In this document: in pieces, positions 7,832-16,694 of the stretch
Position numbering within the stretch: position 1 is the first letter of the stretch
Layout of the letters: every line of letters begins with the position of its first letter
Source of the DNA: an uncultured Macellibacteroides sp.
Lineage (GTDB): Bacteria; Bacteroidota; Bacteroidia; Bacteroidales; Tannerellaceae
Assembly: GCF_963667135.1 (NCBI RefSeq)
Contig: NZ_OY762974.1
Location: forward strand, 3,981,054 to 4,045,053
Length of the DNA stretch: 64,000 nt
Direction of reading: 5' to 3'
Made by a program: the position numbers and the translations under genes
The notes under the pieces: generated by a model
Told to the model about the DNA's origin: nothing
What the model saw: only the letters and a program-made list of their open reading frames with translations
Databases searched by the model: none

Positions 7832-8833
7832 ATGAAAGCATTCATAATAAAACGCTACGGCAAAAAAGAAGAACTGCATCTAACTGAAATTGCAGAATCT
7901 GTTGTAAATGAAAATGATGTATTGGTACAAGTACATTCTGCAGGTGTGAATCTTTTAGATTCAAAAATTAGGAACGGTGAATTCAAACTCATTCTGCCAT
8001 ATAAAACTCCGTTTATCTTAGGTCATGATCTGGCAGGTATTGTAACAAAAGTTGGTTCAAAAGTAAGTAAGTTCAAGGTAGGCGATGAGGTTTATTCACG
8101 ACCTGCTGACCACAGAATAGGGACATTCGCAGAATACATTTCTGTAAACGAAAGTGATTTGGCCTTAAAACCGAAGAACCTGACTATGGAGGAAGCAGCC
8201 TCTATCCCACTGGTAGGCTTAACTGCTTGGCAAGCATTAATCGAAAAAGCGAATCTTCAGAAAGGTCAGAAGATTTTCATTCAAGCAGGTTCGGGTGGTG
8301 TTGGCACATTTGCAATTCAACTGGCAAAATATTTGGGTGCTACGGTGGCCACAACAACAAGTACTGCAAATATTGAATTGGTAAAAAATCTTGGGGCTGA
8401 TATTGTTATCGATTACAAGAAAGATGATTTTGAAACAATACTTAAAGATTATGATGTTGTTTTGAATAGTCAGGACACAAAAACGTTGGAAAAATCACTG
8501 AAAATATTAAAACCCGGTGGAAAGCTCATTTCCATATCAGGACCACCTGATCCGGATTTTGCTAAGGAACTTGGATTGAGCTGGATGTTACAATTAATTC
8601 TATCTCTAATAAGTTTGAAAGTTCGAAAAAAAGCTAAACAACAAGGCGTAACCTTTTCATTCCTTTTTATGAGAGCGCAAGGTGACCAATTAAGTCGAAT
8701 TACCGAGCTTATAGAGTTAGGAATTATAAAGGCAGTTATTGACAAGGTATTTCCATTTGAACAAACAAATGAAGCTTTGACTTATGTGGAAACTGGACGA
8801 ACAAAAGGAAAAGTTGTTGTCAAAGTAAAATAA
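7832..8833 (+). CDS. NADP-dependent quinone/enone oxidoreductase (MDR superfamily, zinc-less type)
   Basis: A 333-residue medium-chain dehydrogenase/reductase. The N-terminal GroES-like domain contains the ILGHDLAGIV block (62-71). The Rossmann domain has AGSGGVGTFAIQLAK (152-166). The zinc ligands of true alcohol dehydrogenases are absent, which fits quinone oxidoreductase/enone reductase types (Qor-like) that transfer hydride from NADPH to alpha,beta-unsaturated carbonyls or quinones. It begins 5 bp after the first SDR, indicating translational coupling. Together with the old yellow enzyme downstream it suggests detoxification of electrophilic enones or quinones. Confidence 0.87.
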   Translation: MKAFIIKRYGKKEELHLTEIAESVVNENDVLVQVHSAGVNLLDSKIRNGEFKLILPYKTPFILGHDLAGIVTKVGSKVSKFKVGDEVYSRPADHRIGTFAEYISVNESDLALKPKNLTMEEAASIPLVGLTAWQALIEKANLQKGQKIFIQAGSGGVGTFAIQLAKYLGATVATTTSTANIELVKNLGADIVIDYKKDDFETILKDYDVVLNSQDTKTLEKSLKILKPGGKLISISGPPDPDFAKELGLSWMLQLILSLISLKVRKKAKQQGVTFSFLFMRAQGDQLSRITELIELGIIKAVIDKVFPFEQTNEALTYVETGRTKGKVVVKVK

Positions 8834-8901
8834 TCATGTTTAGATTGATGACACAAACAATATAAAGAAAAAAAACAGTATTAACATAAATACAAAAAAC
8901 A

Positions 8902-10005
8902 ATGAATAAACAACTATTATTTGAATCCTTTGATTTAAACGGATTGCAATTGAAAAATCGGGTTGTCATGGCTCCAATGACACGTAGCCGTTCAGATAAT
9001 CCTAATAATATAGCAACAGATTTAACAGCGCTATATTATAAGCAACGTAGTTCAGCAGGTTTAATTATTACGGAAGGAACCTATGTTAGCCGTGATGCCG
9101 TTGGGGCAATTAACGTACCTGCTATATACACAGAGGAACAAGTTGAGGGTTGGAAACTTGTCACAAATGCTGTTCACGAACAGGGTGGAAAAATTTTCGC
9201 TCAATTATGGCACGTTGGCAGACTCTCTCATCCTGATTTACTTAACGGAAATATCCCGTTGGCTCCCTCTGCTTTAAATCCAAAATACCAGGTATTCACT
9301 CTGGAAGGTTTTAAGGACACAGTGACTGCTCGCGAAATGACCCTTGAAGATATTCAGAAAACGATAAATGACTTTAAAAACGCTGCTCAAAATGCTATGA
9401 AAGCAGGATTTGATGGAGTGGAATTACATGCAGCCAATGGTTATTTGTTGCATCAGTTTTTTAATCTGTATTCTAATGTTCGTCAGGATCAGTATGGTGG
9501 TTCTATCGAAAATCGTGCTCGTATTTTGTTCGACATACTCGATGAAGTAAAAAAAGTAATGGATATCAAGCGGGTTGGAGTACGGTTAAATCCGTCGTTG
9601 CATGGCATACAAGGAATGATGCTGGATGAAGACACTATTGCTGTACACGACTATATTGTAGAGAAATTAAACAATTATGATTTGGCTTATTTGCATTTGA
9701 CCGAACCATTCACTGATGTATCAGAAAATCCTTTGGCCATTCAAGAAGTAGCCAAACACTTTCGACCGATTTACAAAGGCACACTAATTATAAACCGTGG
9801 ATTTAATAAGGAAACTGCAAATCAGGTATTGAATTCTGGAGATGCAAACCTGGTCGCATTCGGTGTTCCGTATATTGCTAATCCGGATTTAGTGGAGCGC
9901 TTTAAAGCAGATGCACCGCTAAACCAACCAGATTCATCCACATTTTATACTCCGGGTACAAAGGGATATACTGATTATCCAACATTGTCTGAAGAACTAA
10001 AGTAA
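8902..10005 (+). CDS. Old yellow enzyme, NADH:flavin oxidoreductase (NemA-like)
   Basis: A 367-residue FMN-dependent TIM-barrel ene-reductase of the OYE family. Visible motifs are VVMAPMTRSR (21-30), ITEGTYVS (56-63) and QLWHVGRLSH (101-110). The substrate-binding pair H176/N179 sits in ELHAANGYLLHQFF, followed by QYGGSIENR. These enzymes reduce activated C=C bonds, N-ethylmaleimide or nitro compounds. Length and motif order match full-length NemA-like proteins. It lies 68 bp downstream of the quinone reductase gene, on the same strand as the flanking SDRs. A nemR-like circuit with HxlR in place of TetR is a plausible reading. Confidence 0.92.
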   Translation: MNKQLLFESFDLNGLQLKNRVVMAPMTRSRSDNPNNIATDLTALYYKQRSSAGLIITEGTYVSRDAVGAINVPAIYTEEQVEGWKLVTNAVHEQGGKIFAQLWHVGRLSHPDLLNGNIPLAPSALNPKYQVFTLEGFKDTVTAREMTLEDIQKTINDFKNAAQNAMKAGFDGVELHAANGYLLHQFFNLYSNVRQDQYGGSIENRARILFDILDEVKKVMDIKRVGVRLNPSLHGIQGMMLDEDTIAVHDYIVEKLNNYDLAYLHLTEPFTDVSENPLAIQEVAKHFRPIYKGTLIINRGFNKETANQVLNSGDANLVAFGVPYIANPDLVERFKADAPLNQPDSSTFYTPGTKGYTDYPTLSEELK

Positions 10006-10066
10006 GCATTTTTTTCACACAACAGTCAAAACAGTTTTGAGATTGAATATTTTATAAAGTAATTAA

Positions 10067-10765
10067 ATGAAAACAACAGGAAATACAATATTTATTAGCG
10101 GTGGAACTGCTGGAATAGGATTTGCTATTGCAAAAAAACTAAGCGAAGAAGGCAATAAAGTTATTATCAATGGACGTAACGAGGACCGTTTGCTAAAAGC
10201 ATTGCAAAAATTGGACAACGCCTCAGGGATACAAGGTGATTTATCCGTTGAGGAAGATAGAATTCGTATTGCTACAATACTTAAGGAACAATATCCCGAT
10301 GTAAATATTATAATAAATAATGCAGGGACAGCATTTTCTTATCTTTTGAATGAAGTAACCAATGCGCATGAGAAAGCTGCTATTGAAATGAATACAAACT
10401 ATTTTGCAGTCATCCATTTTACTGAATTGTTATTGCCATACCTGACACAAAAGACAGAAGCGGCAGTTGTAAACATTTCTTCAATCGCAGTTTTTGGTAG
10501 TCATAAATTAGTACCAACCTACGGTGCAACGAAAGCAGCGCTACACAGTTATACCGTTGCTTTAAGAAATACTTATGAAGACGTAAAGAATGTTCAAATA
10601 TTTGAAGTATATCCTCCTTTGGTAAACACAGAATTCTCTGCGGAAATAGGTGGTGTAAACGGTATTCCACCTTCTGAAGTGGCAGATGAACTGTTCAGGG
10701 CCTTGGAGAAAAATCAGCTTGAAGTACCAGTAGGAGACTCGAAGAGCTTTTTTGAGTTGATATAG
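10067..10765 (+). CDS. Second SDR (DltE-like), C-terminus shortened
   Basis: A 232-residue paralogue of the first SDR. It has GGTAGIG (12-18), NNAG (84-87), Ser138/139, and Tyr152 and Lys156 in YGATK, so the catalytic set is complete. The two proteins stay alignable up to VGDSK. After that this one has eight residues (SFFELI at the end) whereas the first SDR has about 23, so the C-terminus appears cut. The stop codon is only 12 bp from the second tmRNA-end repeat, suggesting that the cassette boundary trimmed the gene. It is probably still folded, as the lost part is peripheral. Confidence 0.82.
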   Translation: MKTTGNTIFISGGTAGIGFAIAKKLSEEGNKVIINGRNEDRLLKALQKLDNASGIQGDLSVEEDRIRIATILKEQYPDVNIIINNAGTAFSYLLNEVTNAHEKAAIEMNTNYFAVIHFTELLLPYLTQKTEAAVVNISSIAVFGSHKLVPTYGATKAALHSYTVALRNTYEDVKNVQIFEVYPPLVNTEFSAEIGGVNGIPPSEVADELFRALEKNQLEVPVGDSKSFFELI

Positions 10766-10776
10766 TAAAACATTAG

Positions 10777-10847
10777 TCTTTCCTGCTCCAAGAAAAGGCA
10801 ATTTAAAAAAGAGGGTGTATCACAACGTGATTTCACCCTCTTTTTTT
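10777..10847 (+). repeat. Direct repeat copy 2 (displaced tmRNA 3' end)
   Basis: Matches 6342-6412 at 65 of 71 positions. The acceptor-stem part has drifted (TGCTCCAAG against AGCTCCACG), as expected for a copy no longer under RNA selection, while the terminator part is identical. Confidence 0.8.
10804..10847. terminator. Bidirectional terminator between SDR2 and the methyltransferase
   Basis: The same GAGGGTG/CACCCTC hairpin with flanking A-run and T-run as at 6369-6412. The stop codon of the convergent methyltransferase overlaps the T-run. Confidence 0.88.
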
Positions 10848-11475
10848 ATTTCCTTTTACATGTTATTTGCCATAATCTCAGCGAAGGCCTATCCCCTCTT
10901 TGCTTTACAGGCTCATTTACTTCTTTCGCTTCAATCAATCCGTATTTACCAAATTTCTTTTCGACCGACTCTAAATCATAAAAAAACAAGTTTACCCCAT
11001 GTTCCGTTTTAAATCGGTCTTTACTTAGTTTTTTCCCTTTTCCATAAGCGGGGTTTTCTTTCGAAATTGCAACGAAAACCATGTATCCATCAGGCGAAAG
11101 TTGATTATAACAATCCTTAATCAACTTACTACGTTCTCTTATATTCAACAAATGAATTAAAGCATAACAAAAGATCCCGTCATATAATTCCTGATCAAAA
11201 GGCATATCACAAACTGAACCATGAAAAACCTTTACATTATCACCATAATGTTTTTTTGCTAATTCGATTGCAGTTTCCGAAATCTCTATACCTGTTACAT
11301 CGAAGCCATTATCATTAAAAACCTTTGCATTTCTGCCATAACCAAATCCAGGTATCAGAATTCTATTTAGTCCGATCTTCCTAAATAAGTCAGCCGTAGC
11401 AATTGCAGAATCCGCAGGTTCAAAGCCCCACATAGTCTGCTTATCTTTAAAACTTGATTCCCAAAATTCTGTCAT
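10846..11475 (-). CDS. Class I SAM-dependent methyltransferase (TehB/TPMT-like)
   Basis: A 209-residue methyltransferase. Motif I is LIPGFGYGRNA (about 40-50), followed by an acidic residue at the end of strand 2 (GIEISETAIELAKK). A GSVCDMPF segment and motif IV-like YDGIFCYALIHLL come next. The overall style is that of small-molecule methyltransferases such as TehB or thiopurine methyltransferase relatives, not DNA methylases (no NPPY/DPPY). It is convergent with the cassette and shares its terminator. The target molecule is unknown. Confidence 0.8.
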   Translation of the reverse strand: MTEFWESSFKDKQTMWGFEPADSAIATADLFRKIGLNRILIPGFGYGRNAKVFNDNGFDVTGIEISETAIELAKKHYGDNVKVFHGSVCDMPFDQELYDGIFCYALIHLLNIRERSKLIKDCYNQLSPDGYMVFVAISKENPAYGKGKKLSKDRFKTEHGVNLFFYDLESVEKKFGKYGLIEAKEVNEPVKQRGDRPSLRLWQITCKRK

Positions 11476-11713
11476 ATTTTTTAGTTGAGTTATTTTTACT
11501 AAAAACTTACCATTTCAAAACATATAATTACTTTATAATCTTCCAAACACCATTCTTATCAGCGCCAACTCAATAATTTCGCATTTTCGTTCCGTCAATT
11601 TTATAGGGGAATTTACAAGTGATACATTTGATGTGAAATATTCACATATCGATTTTCGATTATTTCCATGAAGTCGAGTTGTTGTTGTACTCCTTAAGCT
11701 AAATAGCATAAAT
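11476..11713. other. Non-coding gap upstream of the methyltransferase
   Basis: AT-rich, with no ORF of note. It holds a small perfect dyad, TGTGAA-ATA-TTCACA (11632-11646), and no recognisable RNA. Confidence 0.4.
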
Positions 11714-11905
11714 TTATTTTATATTTATACTTCCTTCATTTTTTTCCACATAAACAGACTTATCTCCACCAAAATTAATCGTTCGCTTGCTATGTTTTCT
11801 ATTTTTAAAAAACATAAATTTAATTATTCCACCAACTATTGTCAATAAGAAAATCCCTAAACCTGAAAAAAACCACTCTTTGTTATTATTAATCCATTCT
11901 ATCAT
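11714..11905 (-). CDS. Single-pass membrane microprotein sharing a motif with the adjacent NTPase
   Basis: A 63-residue protein: short polar N-terminus, one hydrophobic helix (about 11-33, FFSGLGIFLLTIVGGIIKFMFF), a basic stop-transfer stretch (KNRKHSKR), then a C-terminal tail from 42 to 62. The tail reads TINFGGDKSVYVEKNEGSINI. The N-terminus of the neighbouring 1300-residue NTPase carries a close match (residues 9-28, TIN..YIEKNEGVVNL). The gene starts 14 bp after the NTPase gene ends, on the same strand. A small membrane effector recruited by a STAND sensor through matching, perhaps amyloid-like, motifs is a reasonable hypothesis. I know no named family for it. Confidence 0.7.
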   Translation of the reverse strand: MIEWINNNKEWFFSGLGIFLLTIVGGIIKFMFFKNRKHSKRTINFGGDKSVYVEKNEGSINIK

Positions 11906-11919
11906 AATCTAAACAATTT

Positions 11920-14900
11920 TTATGCTGTTAGTTCTTTTAAAAACATTCTTAAATGATTGCTTCTATATCCTTGAACTTTAAGTAGTGAATCAAACATATC
12001 CATAGTTTTTTCTAGCAATGGATTATTCTTTTCATATTCTCGTATGCCGTTATACGATTCTATCAAAACATTGATTGGACTTTTATCATAAAAATCTCGT
12101 TTGAAATTCTCCGGCTTAGACTCAAAAAAACTCTTTAAAGCTTGATGGGGGTCTGCAGGTATTATTTTTCTAAGAAAATCAAAAAAATCATTATCTCTGT
12201 ACTTTCCAGCAGGAGATTTCACATACTTATTAAGAAAAGAAATAAGATGGCTGTTGATTTGAGTCGGAATATGGAAAAAGCAACGATTTATTTTTATTCC
12301 TAATTCCTCGTCTTCGAAGTTTAATAACAAATCTATGATTTTCCATCCTTTAGGTGCATATCTTTCGTCTTTAAGTGTATGAGCACATATATGCCACGCC
12401 AACTCTTGCCTGGCTATAGAGTTAATAGAAATCAGTCTTTTCAATAAACTATACCCTTCAGGTAGATTGTGCAAATATGCATTGAGCAAAAACATAGCCA
12501 TGGGCTTTCCAGCCACGTCAACAGTGATTGCTTTACTAAGAAAAGGTTGGAGTTTTTTAAAATTTACGTACATAAGATATAATAGAGGATGTCCATTATG
12601 GAATGGAATAGCGAGAAGATACGGATTATAATCCCTCAATAATCTCAAATACAAATCAAGAGCTCTTTCTTTATTTAAGCCATTAAGCCATGCCCCTCTA
12701 AATATCACACAGGAACGTGTTATTTCATTTGTGTTGTCTGCAACAAATTCTAATGTTTCAAATATTTCATTTTCAAATTGCTTTAATATATAACAATCAA
12801 CCATAAGTTCTACTGCAATACCTCTAATCGAATTAATGCCTGCATTTACAACTTCCATCCCTTTATCATCTGTTTGGATCATATCAGACGTGAGTTCTCT
12901 ATCAGGATAATTATAAATGATTTGTTTTATAAAATCAAATATTCGTTTATCCAAATTTATGTTTCCATGAACTGCATAACGTAATGTGCGAAGAAAAGAT
13001 GATAGATTTACTTCGTTAAATTCATGTTCTCTCTTTTCAATTATTTTCAAACATAAGTCTTCGAAATCACTTTTACTGTAATTTCCTTTTTCTAATCCTT
13101 CCAATCCTGAGATAAGATACTCTATATCTATTTCTTTCTCATCTACAATCTCAGCAATAAAGAGAAAGAATTTTACTGGATCTTTCGCAACATAATCTTC
13201 AAATTTTCTCTTATTTCCCTCTTTGGTCGGTTTATTTCGATCATCAAAAGAGTATTGCTCTTTATTGAGCGTTAAAAAAGTATTCCTCCAATCATTCAAC
13301 GACATTTTCTCATAAGCTGTATCGCCATAAGTTTTCCATCCATAAGTAGTTGTTATTTCTTGCGGAGGAGTATTTTCAACTTTTTTATATTTTCGATATC
13401 CTTCTTGATATATTTTCTTTAGTTCTTTATGTTCATCAAGAAATTTACAAGGTATCATAGACACCAACTCATAAGTGATTTTCAAGTAATTAGTATACAC
13501 CTTTTTCTCTGAATAATCCACTTTAATGGACCAATGATTAAACAACCGAATAGTAGATAATATTGATTTATTTATCTCTTCTTGTTCTTTATTGGATAAA
13601 AAAGGATATACTTTAAATAATAATTCGTTTGAGTAGTAATATAACATCTCAGAGGCTTTAATTTTCAAAAGAAAATCATGACTTGTAAATAAATTGTATG
13701 TTCTATTATGCTCTATTTCTATATTTTGGATTAAATAAAATATACCAATTGCAACTAAGTTCGAATGTTTTGAATCCAATAAGAATAAGATTCTTGATTT
13801 TAAAAAATCATCTATTAAGTTGTTTTTTATACTGTAAAGCACAATATCATAGATGTCATTGAACTTATGAATCTCTTTATTATCAGGGTTAGGCTTATAG
13901 AGATAAAAAGCAAGATCACTACATATTCCATAAAATGATTCATATTGCCTTGCTTCTATAATTTTCTCAATTACATATAGAAAATATGTAATTGCTTTAT
14001 GCGGGTATTTATCAAATAATTCACTATATATTTTAAAACCAGCGTATTCTCCAGGAATATAGTCCTTACTAAGCCTATCTATTTTAACAATGTTTTCATT
14101 AAAATCTTTTTTTAATTCTGATATAACAAAATCAGGATCTGATGTTAGTACTTTTTCTAAATAGTAATATTCTGATTTTATATGATCGCTCCATTCTGAA
14201 ACAGTATTATTATACAAATTAAAAGATAAATGAATAACTGATTCAGGCATTTGAATTAGAGTATTCTCAATAATATTTACTTTATCTTTGTGTTGAGATA
14301 GAAAGTCTATGACTAACTGTGGAGATTGATCAATAATTCTAACACATAGACTTGTAATTATCCAGTCTATTTTAGAATCATTTTTGCGTAACAATCTATA
14401 AAATTCGTCTCTTGAAACAATAAATTCAAACCATTCTGGAGATTGTATTGATTCTAAGAATATTTGTAATAGTAGCGGATCATTAACAATATAATCTATT
14501 ACAAGATTCTTTTCCTGTTTAGTAGGATTATTATAGAATCCTAAATCATTTATAAGTAAGAGCTTTAAATGGAATCGATATTCTTTTCCTGTAATCAATA
14601 TTTTAAATTCATCAATATACGTTGAGTGATCTAAATCTCTTAAATAAGAAAAGATTTGTTTTGTTTGTGAGCGAATAAACAAACCTTGGTGAATTTCTTT
14701 TAACCAATCCGTCACAGATTTACCGGAGTTTATAAATGTTCGAGAGTAAACATAATCATAGAAAGTTTGATGGATAAACTGTATTTTATCAGAAGCAGAA
14801 TTTTTAAGCAATTCACTATGAAAAAGGTAATTGAGTTCTTTAGTGTATAAACTAAATAATCTCTTATCAACAACAATCTGTTGCTTTTCATTCATTTTGC

Positions 14901-15822
14901 GGGCCAACAGAGCCAATGTTTCAATTAATTTATCAGAATCAATAGAAATACACTGTTCAATAAACTCAATCCAAATTTCATCATACAGTTTTTGAAGTGT
15001 TATAGTATCATCAAATTGTTTTGTTATTCTTAGTTTACAAAACAGATTCAAATGTAAAGGAATACGAAGGAACTCTTTTAATCGATTGTTTGTTTCACTA
15101 ATATTAATTTTGAAATCTGATAAAACCTGATTTACTTGTTCTATTTCTAACAATGACAAATTAATCACTTTATTCTTTTTATATGCTCGTAAACTCGCAT
15201 CATAATCCAAATCATAGGTTCGACAAGAGATTACAATCCTAACATTAGGTAGTGATTCCAATTGTTTGATTAGTCTGTCATAAGAATTAATAGCATGCCG
15301 GCTAGATGAAAGTGATAATGAAAGTGCATCTATCTGATCAATTATAAAAGCACATGTTTTATTTCTCGACAATGATTGGAATATTGAAAATATATTATCC
15401 TTAAGATTTAATTCAGTTTCTATATCCTTTATTGAACTTATATTTAATATTTTATCAGCTTTTATTCCTAAAGAAGGAATTCCGTTTTCATTTAATAAAG
15501 AAAACAAATCTTTTAGAACAACTGACTTCCCATAACCAGCATTGCCAACTAACAAAGCTATTTTCGGATTTTTTTCATTAAACTCTGATGTCAGCCAATT
15601 ATATAACTCTTTAGTTTCACCCCTCTCGATATGAATTTTCCCTTGGAATGTATTTTCATAACTTGATAGATCTACTGATGCATTGTTAATGTTAAGTAGT
15701 ATCTCTTCAGTTGACAGAGATTGCTGTTCTCCTTGAAAGAGATTGACAACGCCCTCATTCTTTTCAATATAAGCAGAATTTTTGCTTACATTTATGGTAT
15801 TATATTTTTTATTATCAAGCAT
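11920..15822 (-). CDS. STAND/NACHT-like P-loop NTPase with large helical sensor region
   Basis: A 1300-residue protein. Residues 9-28 carry the motif shared with the downstream microprotein. A P-loop domain follows: Walker A GNAGYGKS (93-100), Walker B FIIDQIDAL (159-167), and a sensor-like VISCRTYDLD (197-206). A winged-helix-like region and about 900 residues of leucine- and isoleucine-rich helical sequence make up the rest, with repeat-like character and no recognised enzyme domain. This is the build of STAND NTPases (NACHT/AVAST class) that detect phage or stress signals and oligomerise. No effector is fused, so the adjacent membrane protein may serve. The defence role is inference. Confidence 0.78.
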   Translation of the reverse strand: MLDNKKYNTINVSKNSAYIEKNEGVVNLFQGEQQSLSTEEILLNINNASVDLSSYENTFQGKIHIERGETKELYNWLTSEFNEKNPKIALLVGNAGYGKSVVLKDLFSLLNENGIPSLGIKADKILNISSIKDIETELNLKDNIFSIFQSLSRNKTCAFIIDQIDALSLSLSSSRHAINSYDRLIKQLESLPNVRIVISCRTYDLDYDASLRAYKKNKVINLSLLEIEQVNQVLSDFKINISETNNRLKEFLRIPLHLNLFCKLRITKQFDDTITLQKLYDEIWIEFIEQCISIDSDKLIETLALLARKMNEKQQIVVDKRLFSLYTKELNYLFHSELLKNSASDKIQFIHQTFYDYVYSRTFINSGKSVTDWLKEIHQGLFIRSQTKQIFSYLRDLDHSTYIDEFKILITGKEYRFHLKLLLINDLGFYNNPTKQEKNLVIDYIVNDPLLLQIFLESIQSPEWFEFIVSRDEFYRLLRKNDSKIDWIITSLCVRIIDQSPQLVIDFLSQHKDKVNIIENTLIQMPESVIHLSFNLYNNTVSEWSDHIKSEYYYLEKVLTSDPDFVISELKKDFNENIVKIDRLSKDYIPGEYAGFKIYSELFDKYPHKAITYFLYVIEKIIEARQYESFYGICSDLAFYLYKPNPDNKEIHKFNDIYDIVLYSIKNNLIDDFLKSRILFLLDSKHSNLVAIGIFYLIQNIEIEHNRTYNLFTSHDFLLKIKASEMLYYYSNELLFKVYPFLSNKEQEEINKSILSTIRLFNHWSIKVDYSEKKVYTNYLKITYELVSMIPCKFLDEHKELKKIYQEGYRKYKKVENTPPQEITTTYGWKTYGDTAYEKMSLNDWRNTFLTLNKEQYSFDDRNKPTKEGNKRKFEDYVAKDPVKFFLFIAEIVDEKEIDIEYLISGLEGLEKGNYSKSDFEDLCLKIIEKREHEFNEVNLSSFLRTLRYAVHGNINLDKRIFDFIKQIIYNYPDRELTSDMIQTDDKGMEVVNAGINSIRGIAVELMVDCYILKQFENEIFETLEFVADNTNEITRSCVIFRGAWLNGLNKERALDLYLRLLRDYNPYLLAIPFHNGHPLLYLMYVNFKKLQPFLSKAITVDVAGKPMAMFLLNAYLHNLPEGYSLLKRLISINSIARQELAWHICAHTLKDERYAPKGWKIIDLLLNFEDEELGIKINRCFFHIPTQINSHLISFLNKYVKSPAGKYRDNDFFDFLRKIIPADPHQALKSFFESKPENFKRDFYDKSPINVLIESYNGIREYEKNNPLLEKTMDMFDSLLKVQGYRSNHLRMFLKELTA

Positions 15823-16559
15823 AGAATTTCTATTCAGTATTCTATCGTAAAGGTAATATTATTCTCATAATTAAAATGCTTTTAAAACATCAGACATTTC
15901 CTATTTTTGTTTTTCTTGTATTAAAAATAAAAGTATCAATAAACACAAATTCATTTTGTTATTACAATAAGTATGATAGCGCAGAGATAAATACCGTCAG
16001 AGCTAGGCCAGTATTAAATACTAATCACATTAGTAAGTATTTTTCGATAGAATGGTAAAAAATACTATGCACTAAATTTTGTTATCGTATAGGTATACAG
16101 CAATCTTTCTGCATTAATTATGAAATTCGACTTTGTTGTTTCAATATCTATCAATAGAATCAATTTTAATGCTAATAAAAGATTGATCTGTCAATAAGGG
16201 AAATACATTAGTTACATTGTATTTCTTCCAGATAACAAAATTCTCACCACACAAGAATTTGCCTCAGTCACAAAGTAAGATTGTTTGTTTCTTTGTTTTC
16301 TGATGGTACTATGAACTATTACAAATTAACGAATTAATTTTGAGACAATAACTTTTAAATATATTATTTCTTAATGTTCTATAACAGAATAATGAAGTCA
16401 TTAATCGGGCTTGCGTTAACCAGAACAAAAGTATACCTGGAAACCTAAGCTCACTTTTTAGGCAAAACAGGGATTGGTTAGTCTTTTATGTGTTATAAAT
16501 TAGTATAAATACAATCGTTATTTGTATCTTTACAAAGTATAAATTCATAATTCTACAGT
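15823..16559. other. Long AT-rich non-coding gap
   Basis: About 740 bp with no supported ORF. A weak leftward -7 box for the NTPase gene (TACCTTTA on the minus strand, 15855-15848) lies at its left end. TATCTTTA at 16525-16532 is a weak rightward -7 box for the HU-like gene, with a predicted start near 16539. No RNA gene was recognised. Confidence 0.4.
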
Positions 16560-16647
16560 TGGAGTATTATTATTCTTCAATTGAAGTATGATGATTCTTC
16601 ATATGGGGAATTATCGTTTTCCAGCTGAAGTATTATTAGTTTATGCT
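16560..16647 (+). repeat. Four tandem 22-bp dyad units ahead of an HU-like gene
   Basis: Units begin at 16560, 16582, 16604 and 16626, exactly 22 bp apart. Each starts TGRRG. The first three end in a complementary CTTCA or TTCCA before a 2-bp linker: TGGAG/CTTCA, TGAAG/CTTCA, TGGGGAA/TTTTCCA. The fourth has lost its right arm. In RNA, units 1-3 would each form a small hairpin, with G-U pairs compensating in units 1 and 3. The array ends 47 bp before the ATG at 16695 and probably lies in the 5' leader. Confidence 0.75.
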
Positions 16648-16694
16648 TTATTTTGTAATAATCATTCACTTTATAACCAATAAAAGACAATTGT

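Larger units (their letters stand above)
6342..10847. mobile_element. Probable ssrA-integrated cassette (no integrase left)
   Basis: A 4.5-kb block bounded by the two tmRNA-3'-end repeats. It carries an HxlR regulator and a divergent four-gene oxidoreductase operon. By eye it is more AT-rich than the preceding operons. No integrase or other mobility gene lies inside, so it would be a minimal or decayed element, or cargo moved by an integrase acting in trans. The repeats are seen; mobility is inference. Confidence 0.5.

Noticed and set aside
16560..16647. CRISPR array
   Set aside because: Units are 22 bp, contiguous, without unique spacers, and there are no cas genes. No CRISPR array was found elsewhere in the window.
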